64,000 nucleotides of DNA, from NCBI GenBank assembly GCA_019359515.1, contig JAHHHC010000006.1, forward strand, positions 1 through 64,000, given 5' to 3'. Both the position numbers and the translations under genes were made by a program. Below the pieces are notes generated by a model. It was not told the origin of the DNA, did no database searches, and saw only the letters and a list, made by a program, of their open reading frames with translations. Shown one piece after another: positions 17,162-25,654 of the stretch (the stretch's first letter is position 1; every line of letters begins with the position of its first letter). The DNA comes from Desmonostoc vinosum HA7617-LM4 (GTDB lineage Bacteria > Cyanobacteriota > Cyanobacteriia > Cyanobacteriales > Nostocaceae).

Positions 17162-20100
17162 TTACGTCTGTTGATCAACTTTTTCTCTGATAATCCTGAT
17201 ACCTTCCCACGCTGGCATTTGTCCTGCTTGTCTCTCATCTAGCAACACTAACCATACATAATATTGAAAAATATTATTTCTCATTTCGGCATACTTTTCA
17301 CTGAAAATCTCACATTGTTCACGATTTAAATTGAGTTTTTTTAATGCTTCTTTGTTCTTCGTTACTGCCAAATAAAGGGCTGAAGTAAAATCAAAGATCA
17401 AAATCAAGAAAATTAAAGGAAAGTACAAAAGTAAAAAATCACTAGCTTTTCCTGAATTAATTTTTTGGTAGAGGTGGCGGTAGAGGTCGTGGTCGAGGTC
17501 GTGGTTGAGGAAGTGATCCCGGTCAAGGTCGCGGTCGAGGTCGCGGTCGAGGTCGCGGTCGTGGTTGAAGTCAAGGTCGTAGCAGAAAACACGGTCGAGG
17601 TCGAGGTCACGGTCTAGGTCGTGGTCGTGGTAGAAAACACGATTAAGGATGCGGTTGAGGTCGTGTTTAAGGTCGCGGTAGAGGTCGCGGTAGAGGTCGC
17701 GGTAGGTGACGCGGTTAAGGTCGTGGTTGAGGACACGGTTGAGGTCGTGGTGGAGGTTGTAGTAGAGGTTGCGATCGCGATCGCGCTCATAGTCGAGATT
17801 GAGACTGCGATCAAGATTGAGGTCGAAGTCGCAGTAAAGGTCGAGGTTGCGGTAAAGGTCGCGGTTGAGGACACCGTTGAAGTGTAGGTGAAGGTCGTTG
17901 GAAAAAACCAAAACCTCAGCTAATTGCTGTCGCCAATTTTGTTTATATAGTGTTTCTATTCCTGCAAGTACTAGCTGTTCTTCGTCCCTGCACCAGCATC
18001 CTACTTGCTTTTCAGTAACTGGATGCTCCTCAACTTCAATCAAGGTAGGTAGCCTATACCTAAATCCCAATGCTGAATGCTGCTGAGTTAACCATTTACA
18101 AAACGCCTCTGCATCACTAGCTCTCACCCCAGTAACTGGTTTATTAGCATCTCCATGCTGAAATCTATAGGTTTTCCAATGATCCGGTTGGTAATGTTCA
18201 CCTGCTTTCAACTTCTCATCAATAAACAGTTGATATTCTGCACAAGTGATAAAGCTCATATCAATTGCAACACCATCATCAATCTGTCTTAAGTTCTTGA
18301 GTTGCCTGTATAGTGATACATTAGCTGCTAAGTTAAATCTCTCATTGCTAAGTTCACTTTCTAAATCTGTATCTAACTGTCTTTGCAGTTGTTGCCGAAC
18401 GTCTGAATCTACACCTAAGCCCTCTTCCAAGCAATCATAGGCGAGTGCTACAGTTTCAACTAATGGAGATGATATGGCTAAAATTTGACGAATTAAATGG
18501 CTAGGATTACTTTGAGCAGCATAAAGACGGATAACTTCAGCCCACCAAGAATTATTAATGTTTTTAGTTAAGAAATTATCTAAATTACATTCTTTAATTT
18601 GAACTGCTGCTAAATATTCCTGAAAACTCAAATGAGCAAATTCATAAATATCTATATCTTTTGCTACTAACAACCCGCTAACGTCACGAATTTGCTTGAT
18701 AAACTCTTCAGGATTAGCATCATTGCCAGCCACAGTCACTAATTTACCCTTGATTCGAGCAACTCCTTCAGACAACTTGAATTCACGAGTGTTCTTTAGC
18801 ATTAATCCTAATGCTAATACTTGTAAAACAGCTTGCTTTTGAGTAGCTATTAGCGGATCATCAATAGCCTTAGCTCTTTGTCGCTTTTCTAATAAAACTT
18901 GACAAATTTCTTTGTAAAGCTCAACTCGTTTTCCAGGTAAGGCACTACCGCGACGGTGGACTGTGGCAATCATCGTCAGCAATAAAGGATTAACGGCCAT
19001 TGCTGTGAGTGGATTACTATTTCTAATTCGTTTAATTAAATCATCAGCTTGCTGTGTTGCTTGTTCACATACTCCTAAATCTTTTTCTCCAGCACTACTC
19101 ATGATCTCCGTTTCCAAATACCAGTTATGAATAAACTGTTGCATTTGTTTGAGATTGAAAGGTTGCACTTCTAAAACTGTTACTTCTTGTTGTAGCCGTG
19201 CAGTTTTATAGCCAAATGGTCGAGAAGTTAAAATAAAAGTCGTGTCTGGGTATGCTTCCATTTGTTCATCTACCCAACGACTAAGCTGTTGACGCTGGGT
19301 TTCATCTGCAACCTCATCCAAACCATCCAGCATTACTAAACATTTGTTTTGAAGTAATTTTTCCTCAAACCATTTGGGAGGTGGAACTAGAGGTTTAATT
19401 TTTTGTTGCTGCTTGACTTTTTCTGTAACTAACTCTGCCAAAGATGGTTTATTATTAACAATTTCTAAACGTATATCTTTGAGATACAATAACACGGGAA
19501 TTAATCGTGGTGCTTTCGGATGTAGTTTTCTTTCTTGTCTTTTTGCATAAATGAGAGTTAAATATCTCAAAAGTGTGGTTTTACCAGATCCTGGTGCCCC
19601 TAACACTGCTATACGAGGATATGTTGGCTTGTTGTTGCGTTCCTTAGCTGCTAGAAAATCCCAAATTTGTTTTTGCTTTGAGTTATCAGCTTCTTTGACC
19701 TGCGGCATCATTTCTGGATAGACGTTAGCAGCATCTTTAGCGATAATCTTAAGCGGTATAAATACTTGCTGTAATTTTAAATTTTTATCTTTATCTAGTC
19801 CCTGTGTTAGATAGTCTCGACAGATATAAATTAACCTCCGATAATATTCACGTTGAAATGGAGAAGTTAATCGCCACCATATACCTACTATCAAAGTTTC
19901 AAGTTGATTAACAATCCAATCGGCTAATTTATCTGAACTTTGTTCTAACCTTTCCTCAACTTTGTCTAGTACTAGGTTGATAATATCTTTAACAAACTTA
20001 CCACCAATAGCTAAAAGTAGCACTATGAAAGTTAAAGTTGCTGTTCCTAATGCTTCTATCCATTGACCATTTTTGATAAAATTAATAGTTGCTACAATAC

Positions 20101-20281
20101 CAACACCAGAGCTAGGGAAACCCACATAAGCGAGAATTTTTTGAACTCTTCTACGCCTTGCATCTCGTCGTTCCAAAGCAGCTGCTTTTGGTTGTTCAGG
20201 TGTAAGTTCTTTTGGTTTTTCAACAGCAGATTCTTCTTGTAGTCTTTGAGCCGATTTCTGTTCGGGAGTAATTTCTGGCAT
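17162..20281 (-). CDS. NACHT-family STAND NTPase with degenerate FGE-like segment and DL(D/N/Y)R tetrapeptide array
   Basis: A 1039-aa protein from the ATG at 20281; a TTG at 20344 would add 21 residues. Order: charged N-terminus, hydrophobic segments (about 50-95), NACHT ATPase with Walker A LGAPGSGKTT (about 227-236) and Walker B CLVMLDGLDE (about 314-323), and a helical arm. Next comes a segment resembling a truncated formylglycine-generating-enzyme/sulfatase-modifying fold (about 670-765: MSFITCAEYQLFIDE, VTGVRASDAEAFCKWL, FRYRLPTLIE). About 130 residues of tetrapeptides such as DLDR, DLYR and DLNR follow (about 805-938), then a transmembrane helix (about 948-967). NACHT proteins are signal-transducing ATPases, many in antiviral defence or programmed cell death. 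The array may be the ligand- or partner-binding part (inference). Confidence 0.88.
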   Translation of the reverse strand: MPEITPEQKSAQRLQEESAVEKPKELTPEQPKAAALERRDARRRRVQKILAYVGFPSSGVGIVATINFIKNGQWIEALGTATLTFIVLLLAIGGKFVKDIINLVLDKVEERLEQSSDKLADWIVNQLETLIVGIWWRLTSPFQREYYRRLIYICRDYLTQGLDKDKNLKLQQVFIPLKIIAKDAANVYPEMMPQVKEADNSKQKQIWDFLAAKERNNKPTYPRIAVLGAPGSGKTTLLRYLTLIYAKRQERKLHPKAPRLIPVLLYLKDIRLEIVNNKPSLAELVTEKVKQQQKIKPLVPPPKWFEEKLLQNKCLVMLDGLDEVADETQRQQLSRWVDEQMEAYPDTTFILTSRPFGYKTARLQQEVTVLEVQPFNLKQMQQFIHNWYLETEIMSSAGEKDLGVCEQATQQADDLIKRIRNSNPLTAMAVNPLLLTMIATVHRRGSALPGKRVELYKEICQVLLEKRQRAKAIDDPLIATQKQAVLQVLALGLMLKNTREFKLSEGVARIKGKLVTVAGNDANPEEFIKQIRDVSGLLVAKDIDIYEFAHLSFQEYLAAVQIKECNLDNFLTKNINNSWWAEVIRLYAAQSNPSHLIRQILAISSPLVETVALAYDCLEEGLGVDSDVRQQLQRQLDTDLESELSNERFNLAANVSLYRQLKNLRQIDDGVAIDMSFITCAEYQLFIDEKLKAGEHYQPDHWKTYRFQHGDANKPVTGVRASDAEAFCKWLTQQHSALGFRYRLPTLIEVEEHPVTEKQVGCWCRDEEQLVLAGIETLYKQNWRQQLAEVLVFSNDLHLHFNGVLNRDLYRNLDLYCDFDLNLDRSLNLDYERDRDRNLYYNLHHDLNRVLNHDLNRVTYRDLYRDLYRDLKHDLNRILNRVFYHDHDLDRDLDLDRVFCYDLDFNHDRDLDRDLDRDLDRDHFLNHDLDHDLYRHLYQKINSGKASDFLLLYFPLIFLILIFDFTSALYLAVTKNKEALKKLNLNREQCEIFSEKYAEMRNNIFQYYVWLVLLDERQAGQMPAWEGIRIIREKVDQQT
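17468..17869 (-). repeat. 12-bp-periodic coding repeat inside the NACHT gene
   Basis: About 400 bases of degenerate 12-base units (on the plus strand, variants of GGTCGCGGTAGA and GGTCGTGGTTGA) encode tetrapeptides of the form D-L-(D/N/Y)-R. The period keeps the reading frame open, and it also keeps other frames open, producing spurious Thr/Ser-rich and Val/Glu-rich ORFs. Confidence 0.9.
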
Positions 20282-20491
20282 GGTATAATTTTGCTGGTAG
20301 AGGTTAAGCAGATCGCCCCAAAATTTACGGATGCGATCGCACAACTAAAAGCGATTACAAACAATTAAGCCTGTATATAAACTAAACCCTATAGCCTTTG
20401 AGACCCAGTAACTTCAACAAAAATCCATCTAGAGATAAATAATTTAACCCTCTCAAACTCTCATTCTCCGCGCCTCTGCGCCTCTGCGTGA

Positions 20492-21466
20492 TCAACCACC
20501 AGCCAAAATTTCCTGCGCCCTCACAATATTCTCCCGCACAGACTGCGCCGAAGTATGCAAAGCCTCTCTTTCCCCATCAGTCAAACCTAACTCCAAAACC
20601 CTAGCAATTCCACCACATCCCAAATTACAAGGAACACCAATCACCACATCTTCCAAACCGTATTCACCTTGCAAATATGTCGCCACAGGTAACAACCGCG
20701 ACTGATTCAACAAAATCGATTCCACCATCACCGATGTAGCAGAAGCAGGTGCAAAAAATGCGCCGCCTGTCTGCATCAATTCCACAATTTCTGCACCACC
20801 ATTACGAGTTCTTTCTACCAAACGTTCAACAGTAGCTGCATCCAACAATTCTGTAACCGGCACACCATTGACAGTGGCATAACGGGCTAAAGGAACCATT
20901 AAATCACCATGGCTACCCAAAACCATCGCTTTGACATCCGCAGGTAATACGCCTAATTCCAAAGCAATAAAAGTTTCAAACCGGGCAGAATCCAACACGC
21001 CAGCCATGCCCATAATGCGATCGCGTGGTAAACTAGTCGCCTGCCAAGCTAAATAAGTCATCACATCCAAAGGATTAGTAACGACTATAAAAATAGCATT
21101 GGGAGAGTGAGCGATCGCACTTTTGGCCGCCTCCACCACAATCTTGGCATTGGTTTTCAGCAAGTCATCTCGACTCATACCAGGTTTGCGCGGAATTCCA
21201 GCAGTAATTACCACAATTTGCGAACCAAATGTATCAGCATAGTTATTTGTGCCGATAATCTGGCGATTATGTAATTCAATTCCCCTAGCTTCAACCAAAT
21301 CCAACGCTAACCCTTGGGGCATTCCCGGAATAATATCTAGCAACACCACATCAGCGAGGTTTTTTTCCGCAATGCGTTGGGCGAGAGTACTACCAACTCT
21401 ACCCGCACCGATAATCGTCACACGGGGTAAGTTGCACACAATAGGAGAATCTGAGGAAGAAGACAT
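20492..21466 (-). CDS. mdh: malate dehydrogenase
   Basis: A 324-aa NAD-dependent LDH/MDH-fold enzyme. The dinucleotide loop is VTIIGAGRVGSTLAQRIAE. The substrate loop PRKPGMSRDDLL has the Arg typical of malate rather than lactate dehydrogenases. FIVVTNPLDVMTYLAW and the catalytic His region MVLGSHGDLMVPL complete it. It interconverts malate and oxaloacetate. The ATG at 21466 gives an N-terminal extension of about 13 polar residues. Convergent with nothing; neighbours are the NACHT gene and a BASS transporter on the same strand, with about 120-150-base gaps. Confidence 0.96.
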   Translation of the reverse strand: MSSSSDSPIVCNLPRVTIIGAGRVGSTLAQRIAEKNLADVVLLDIIPGMPQGLALDLVEARGIELHNRQIIGTNNYADTFGSQIVVITAGIPRKPGMSRDDLLKTNAKIVVEAAKSAIAHSPNAIFIVVTNPLDVMTYLAWQATSLPRDRIMGMAGVLDSARFETFIALELGVLPADVKAMVLGSHGDLMVPLARYATVNGVPVTELLDAATVERLVERTRNGGAEIVELMQTGGAFFAPASATSVMVESILLNQSRLLPVATYLQGEYGLEDVVIGVPCNLGCGGIARVLELGLTDGEREALHTSAQSVRENIVRAQEILAGG

Positions 21467-21566
21467 AATCTGGTGTAGAGTGCGATCGCTACTATATTAA
21501 TGCTATCTAAATCAAGAACTCAGTACACTTTTTTGCAGGTATTTTGGCGTCCACAACAATACTGTT

Positions 21567-21595
21567 AATTAATTCGTAATTCGTAATTAATTAAT
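21567..21595. repeat. short AATTCGT/AATT repeat tract
   Basis: Two AATTCGT units flanked by AATT steps, reaching the stop codon of the BASS transporter gene. Third STRR site in the window. Confidence 0.8.
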
Positions 21596-22471
21596 CTGAC
21601 TGATGGAATTAGTAGCAGATAACTTTCTGCCATAGCTAATCATCGCAAAGCCAGTGAAATACATAAATAAGCCATAGATAGCGCCAGGAACCGCCATATC
21701 TGGATTATTCAGCAGTCCAGCCGTGATGGCGATCGCTAGTGTACCATTTTGAATCCCAACTTCTATGGCAATACATATTTGCTGGGGAATATTGAGTTGG
21801 AATAGTTTGCTGATAAACAATCCTGCCAAGATTGAGATCACATTCAACATCACCACCCCTATACCCACTTGCAAAATGAATTCTGGCAGGCGATTCCACT
21901 CTCGAATCAAGATTAGCAGAATAATAACCGCAAGTAGAGCGATCGCTAGGCGATTAGTTACTTTTTCTAAACGCAAAGCCGTATCCGGCAATAAGTAGCG
22001 TATATACATCCCTAAAGCAATCGGCACCATTGTAATTAGGAATATCTGTAACATTGTCGAACCAATGGGTAATGCGATCGCTGCACTTTGTCCCAAAAAA
22101 TGTTGTAGTGCTAGGTTCGCAAATATGGGAATAGTAAATATGGTGATGATACTACTCAACACCGTGAGAGTAACTGACAACGCCACATCACCACGAGCTA
22201 AATACGTCACCATATTTGATGATACGCCTCCAGGACATAAGGCGACGATAATGAGTCCTACTGCGATCGCAGGCTGCATGGGTACGGTTTTAACAATGAA
22301 AAAGCTAATGATTGGTAAAACTATTAACTGGCTTACCAAGCCAACCGAGACTGCTTTTGGATACTTAGTAACGCGTTGAAAATCTTTTACCTGCAAAGAT
22401 AAACCCATTCCCAGCATGATAATAGCTAAGGATAGGGGTAAAATCACGTTAGTCAACAAAGTTGCTTGCAT
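21587..22471 (-). CDS. bile acid:sodium symporter family (BASS/SBF) transporter
   Basis: A 294-aa membrane protein with about nine to ten hydrophobic helices. Family signatures: ALCPGGVSSNMVTYLARGDV after the third helix (sodium site region) and IEVGIQNGTLAIAI in the second half. BASS proteins couple Na+ entry to uptake of organic anions such as pyruvate or other 2-oxo acids, so substrates other than bile acids are expected in cyanobacteria. It is neither SbtA nor BicA. Substrate not deducible here. Confidence 0.88.
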   Translation of the reverse strand: MQATLLTNVILPLSLAIIMLGMGLSLQVKDFQRVTKYPKAVSVGLVSQLIVLPIISFFIVKTVPMQPAIAVGLIIVALCPGGVSSNMVTYLARGDVALSVTLTVLSSIITIFTIPIFANLALQHFLGQSAAIALPIGSTMLQIFLITMVPIALGMYIRYLLPDTALRLEKVTNRLAIALLAVIILLILIREWNRLPEFILQVGIGVVMLNVISILAGLFISKLFQLNIPQQICIAIEVGIQNGTLAIAITAGLLNNPDMAVPGAIYGLFMYFTGFAMISYGRKLSATNSISQIN

Positions 22472-22567
22472 AAAGCTGGATTAAAGCAATATATTCTGCA
22501 TAAATCAGAAGTTTACATTAGTTATGTCATCCAGCGTATGCAGACAAAAATAATAACTGTTCCGTAC

Positions 22568-22783
22568 TTAGCTAAATTCTTCTAGTTGATCTAAGCGTAA
22601 CCAAATATTCGGTGTTGGGACTTTCCCAAACTTAACAAGGGCGTAATCACCTTTGATTTCCACAATTTCGCCCTTGGTTTCAAACAAGTAGGAAGGAAAA
22701 CGAGAATCACTAGCCTTTGCTTCTACACTGTTTTCCAGTTTCTCGCGGACAGCGCGAACTATATCCCCTCTTTTAACTGCCAT
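22568..22783 (-). CDS. ndhO: NAD(P)H-quinone oxidoreductase subunit O
   Basis: A 71-aa protein that is full length for NdhO, a small stromal-side subunit of the thylakoid NDH-1 complex found only in oxygenic phototrophs. It reads [20 protein letters not shown], a [20 protein letters not shown] core and a [10 protein letters not shown] end. AGAGGA precedes the ATG. It participates in cyclic electron flow and respiration. Confidence 0.95.
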   Translation of the reverse strand: MAVKRGDIVRAVREKLENSVEAKASDSRFPSYLFETKGEIVEIKGDYALVKFGKVPTPNIWLRLDQLEEFS

Positions 22784-22839
22784 GAGTTCCTCTCAATTTT
22801 GTAAATTGTTTTATACAGGATTTTAGCTTGTAACCGGGG

Positions 22840-22980
22840 CATGAGGAGGATGCACTTCTCCTGTCGGAGACGCTGCGCGTAGCTTGCTTCCCGCAGGGTA
22901 CGACTTCGCTCAGTGAGCGGGAGATGAGGGAGAATTTTCTTTTTTGCGTCCCCGCGTCCCCACGTCCTCTTGCCTACTCC
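22840..22980. repeat. interspersed repeat block
   Basis: Contains TTCTCCTGTCGGAGACGCTGCGCG followed by GACTTCGCTCAGTGAGCG and CCCCGCGTCCCC units. The first module recurs, with variations, at 24299-24345 and 53113-53150. Confidence 0.8.
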
Positions 22981-22983
22981 CCT

Positions 22984-23847
22984 TTAAATTTGACACTGGG
23001 GACAAAAATGACTGGATCTTCCAGCTAACTTGGTTCGCTGTATTAAATTACTGCAAATTCGACAGGGTTCTCCGGCGCGGTTGTAAACTAAGGCTACACC
23101 ACCATAGTTGCCGTTAACTCCCTTGACATTGAGAAAATTACTAAAAGTTGTACCACCAGCCGCAATACTAGTTTCTAACACTTGAGCGATCGCAACTCGC
23201 AAACGTTCAATTTGCTCTAGCTGCAAATTTGCACAAAGGGTTTCGGGTAAAATTCCACTCTTAAATAGTGCTTCATCGGCATAGATATTGCCTAATCCCG
23301 CTACCACTGACTGATCTAATAACGCAGTCTTTATGGGACGGCGGCGGTTTTGGAGTTTGTCTGTTAAATATTTAACTGTGAATTCTGGTGAAAACGGGTC
23401 TACTGCTAGTTTTGCTAAACCAGTAATAATACTTTCTACTGCAAGACTCACAGGAACCCACCACATTTGACCAAAGGTGCGTTGGTCAACAAAGCGCAAT
23501 TCTTGCTGATCCCCAAAGAATAACCTGACTCGTGTGTGCTTATGTAATGGTTCATCTCGATGCAACCATAATAGTTGACCGGTCATTCGCAGATGCACCC
23601 CTAGCCAAGTGGTAGGGAGGGATGAGGGGGATGAGGGGGATGAGGGGGTGAGTTCAGCTAGGAGATATTTACCGCGACGATGCCAAGATGTAATGGCACT
23701 TCCTTTAATTCCATCTATAAACTCACCGACAGAAAACGGGTAGGCGATGGTTCGTTGAAGTAACACATCTCCACCCGTTATTTTTTGGTCAAGGGTCAAT
23801 TGATTTAGACCCCGCCGGACTGTTTCGACTTCAGGCAGTTCAGGCAT
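22984..23847 (-). CDS. mutM: formamidopyrimidine-DNA glycosylase
   Basis: A 287-aa Fpg/MutM that excises 8-oxoguanine and formamidopyrimidines and nicks the abasic site. The catalytic N-terminus PELPEVETVRRGL is intact, as is the helix-two-turn-helix segment GLGNIYADEALF. The C-terminal zinc finger is Cys-x2-Cys-x16-Cys-x2-Cys. Residues about 67-77 are a TPSSPSSPSS stretch encoded by GATGAGGGG-type repeat DNA, absent from ordinary MutM at this strand-turn. It lies just downstream of psaE on the same strand, an arrangement common in cyanobacteria. Confidence 0.95.
   Translation of the reverse strand: MPELPEVETVRRGLNQLTLDQKITGGDVLLQRTIAYPFSVGEFIDGIKGSAITSWHRRGKYLLAELTPSSPSSPSSLPTTWLGVHLRMTGQLLWLHRDEPLHKHTRVRLFFGDQQELRFVDQRTFGQMWWVPVSLAVESIITGLAKLAVDPFSPEFTVKYLTDKLQNRRRPIKTALLDQSVVAGLGNIYADEALFKSGILPETLCANLQLEQIERLRVAIAQVLETSIAAGGTTFSNFLNVKGVNGNYGGVALVYNRAGEPCRICSNLIQRTKLAGRSSHFCPQCQI
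23617..23649. repeat. GATGAGGGG repeat inserted in frame in mutM
   Basis: Plus-strand GAGGGATGAGGGGGATGAGG-type units encode Ser-Ser-Pro repeats at residues 67-77 of MutM. The unit matches the C-rich/G-rich intergenic repeats of this genome. Confidence 0.75.
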
Positions 23848-23957
23848 TTAAACTAATCAGCAAGCAATTTAATATTGTGGAGATCTTAGGGATCTATATA
23901 AAAGAAATACAGATTCTTCTATCATCCCATCAAATAATCCCCAAAAGGCTTTGCTGC

Positions 23958-24173
23958 TTACTTTTTCGCCTTCGCTTTAGGCGCTTCCACCTCTACTAAC
24001 TCATCCTGAGCAAAGTTATTGGTGTTGATACCAGAGTAATTGACCTTCTCAAACCGGACAATCACTGGGTATTTGATGACGCCACCTTGGTCAATCGAAG
24101 CCACAGTTCCTACATCCTGAAACCAGTAAGATTCTGGGCGGAGAATACGTACTTTAGAACCACGTTGAACCAT
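23958..24173 (-). CDS. psaE: photosystem I reaction centre subunit IV
   Basis: A 71-aa PsaE, a stromal PSI subunit with an SH3-like barrel that helps ferredoxin docking and cyclic flow. It contains [53 protein letters not shown] and an Ala/Lys tail. AAAGGGAAG precedes the ATG. mutM follows after 110 bases. Confidence 0.97.
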   Translation of the reverse strand: MVQRGSKVRILRPESYWFQDVGTVASIDQGGVIKYPVIVRFEKVNYSGINTNNFAQDELVEVEAPKAKAKK

Positions 24174-24289
24174 GATTATCTTCCCTTTTAGTTATCAATC
24201 GCCAATAAATAGGGCTAATTGATTTCACTCTACAACTTCAAGGTTGTTTGCAGTTGGTTTGTTAAGTTATTTGACTGTTTGGAGAATTG

Positions 24290-24445
24290 GGAATTGGGCT
24301 TCTCCTGTCGGAGACGCTCCGCGAACGACTTCGCTCAGCCACGGGAATTGGGAATTGTCATTAATTGTTCTCCGCGTCCCCGCGTCTCCTCATCTTCCCA
24401 GTCCCCAATCCCCAATCCCCAGTCCCCAAACTTCCCAAATTTCCC
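24290..24445. repeat. interspersed repeat block upstream of psaE
   Basis: Same TTCTCCTGTCGGAGACGCT/GACTTCGCTCAGCCACGG module, then CCGCGTCCCCGCGTC and CCCCAATCCCCAGTCC runs. 24174-24504 contains no gene; the psaE promoter should lie in its first 100-150 bases. Confidence 0.8.
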
Positions 24446-24504
24446 CCTTGACAAGAATCAAACAATCGCTTACCCTCGTTTGCAAATGGTGTTATTGCAC
24501 AAAC

Positions 24505-25089
24505 TTATACTTTGTTTAATACAAATACGCTCCCCTCGTTACCTCTGCCAATCCGCAAATCGTTATCTATATAAGCAATGTCTAGCCAACCTTGTTGTCT
24601 GTCACTACTGATGCCGAAATCAAATGCTGGAAATTTTTTACCAGCTTCGATTTGTTGGATGAAGATTGATGGGGAAGTGTAATCTATTAATCGTTGTAAA
24701 CCGATAATAGAGCGCTGAAATTTTACTTGGACGCGACGCTCTGAAACTGGCTCAAATTTAGCAGCAACGCTAACTAATCCTTCGAGATAAGGTAAGCCAT
24801 AAATTTCAGCTATGTTGTAAACGCTGGAAGTTTCTGTGCGAATACACTGGTAAATCTGACCAAGTTTACATAAAGGTATACGATCTAGGTTCAAAAGTGC
24901 CTTGCTCGTGGTATAAAGTAAACGCCAGTTGCCATTGAGCAAATCGCTAGCCTCTACTGGACGCGGTGTTGGATTCAGGTCTTCTAAAGTGGCGATCGCT
25001 GCTAAGATAGCCTGCTTCTGTGGCTCAGTTGCCAGTAAACCACGATTTGTGCCAGCGATCGCATCCATAAGAGCCGCTTTTGTGATCAT
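24505..25089 (-). CDS. PAP/fibrillin family protein
   Basis: A 194-aa plastid-lipid-associated protein/fibrillin homologue. Typical features: an N-terminal helical part (QKQAILAAIATLEDLNP), the LLNGNWRLLYTTSKALLN strand-helix, a lipocalin-like barrel with VAAKFEPVSERRVQVKFQRS, and the C-terminal DIAYIDNDLRIGRGNEGSVF signature. Fibrillins associate with thylakoid lipids and carotenoids, and in cyanobacteria with phycobilisome or photosystem protection. The start at 25089 gives MITKAALMDAI; the second Met (residue 8) is an alternative. Confidence 0.92.
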   Translation of the reverse strand: MITKAALMDAIAGTNRGLLATEPQKQAILAAIATLEDLNPTPRPVEASDLLNGNWRLLYTTSKALLNLDRIPLCKLGQIYQCIRTETSSVYNIAEIYGLPYLEGLVSVAAKFEPVSERRVQVKFQRSIIGLQRLIDYTSPSIFIQQIEAGKKFPAFDFGISSDRQQGWLDIAYIDNDLRIGRGNEGSVFVLNKV

Positions 25090-25336
25090 CGCTTGTCACC
25101 TCTAAAATAATGATTCAATTTTCATCAATACAAACAGAATATTCAGAGCCTATGTGTAGAGTCATATAAATTACTAATAATCCCTTTTCGTAGACCCTAC
25201 GACCATTAAATAAAAATTTCTGCCCTAGTGCGGATTTATTAATCCACCACTTGAATGAATAACTAAATTATCCCGTATCAAGTGATAGACTCTTAATGTC
25301 AAGTTACGTAAACCTTTTCGTGTCTTGTTGGTCGAT

Positions 25337-25576
25337 ATGATAAATTCTCCATTACGTGAAGCACCCCGCAATCAGCGAGCAGCTGTAATTCCATTAAAGC
25401 AAGAGTCCTCACTATTAGACTGGTTGCAAGCCAACGGTCGAATCATCGCGCGTGACGTTCACGAACCAGATTTTCTGGATGATGAAGAAGAAATAGAGTC
25501 GCTAATGGGTGTGGAAGATGGAATTGGCGACTATGATTTGGATGACGATGACGATGTAGCAATAGAAGAGGATTAG
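25337..25576 (+). CDS. DUF3134 family protein
   Basis: A 79-aa, very acidic protein starting at the ATG at 25337; an in-frame TTG at 25325 is less likely. It contains INSPLREAPRNQRAAVIPLK and SSLLDWLQANGRII, then an Asp/Glu-rich tail with six consecutive Asp-type residues. This matches the cyanobacteria-specific DUF3134, function unknown. The 235 bases upstream show no gene. Confidence 0.8.
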   Translation: MINSPLREAPRNQRAAVIPLKQESSLLDWLQANGRIIARDVHEPDFLDDEEEIESLMGVEDGIGDYDLDDDDDVAIEED

Positions 25577-25654
25577 CCTCTGAGATTTAGGAATTGGGTA
25601 ATATTCCTAGTTCCTGGGATTGAATTTTGTAGTGTGGAGTGAAGGGAAACTTCC

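Noticed and set aside
17413-17887. Thr/Ser-rich and Val/Glu-rich ORFs on both strands over the NACHT repeat
   Set aside because: They are alternative readings of the 12-bp coding repeat; the long NACHT frame explains the region.
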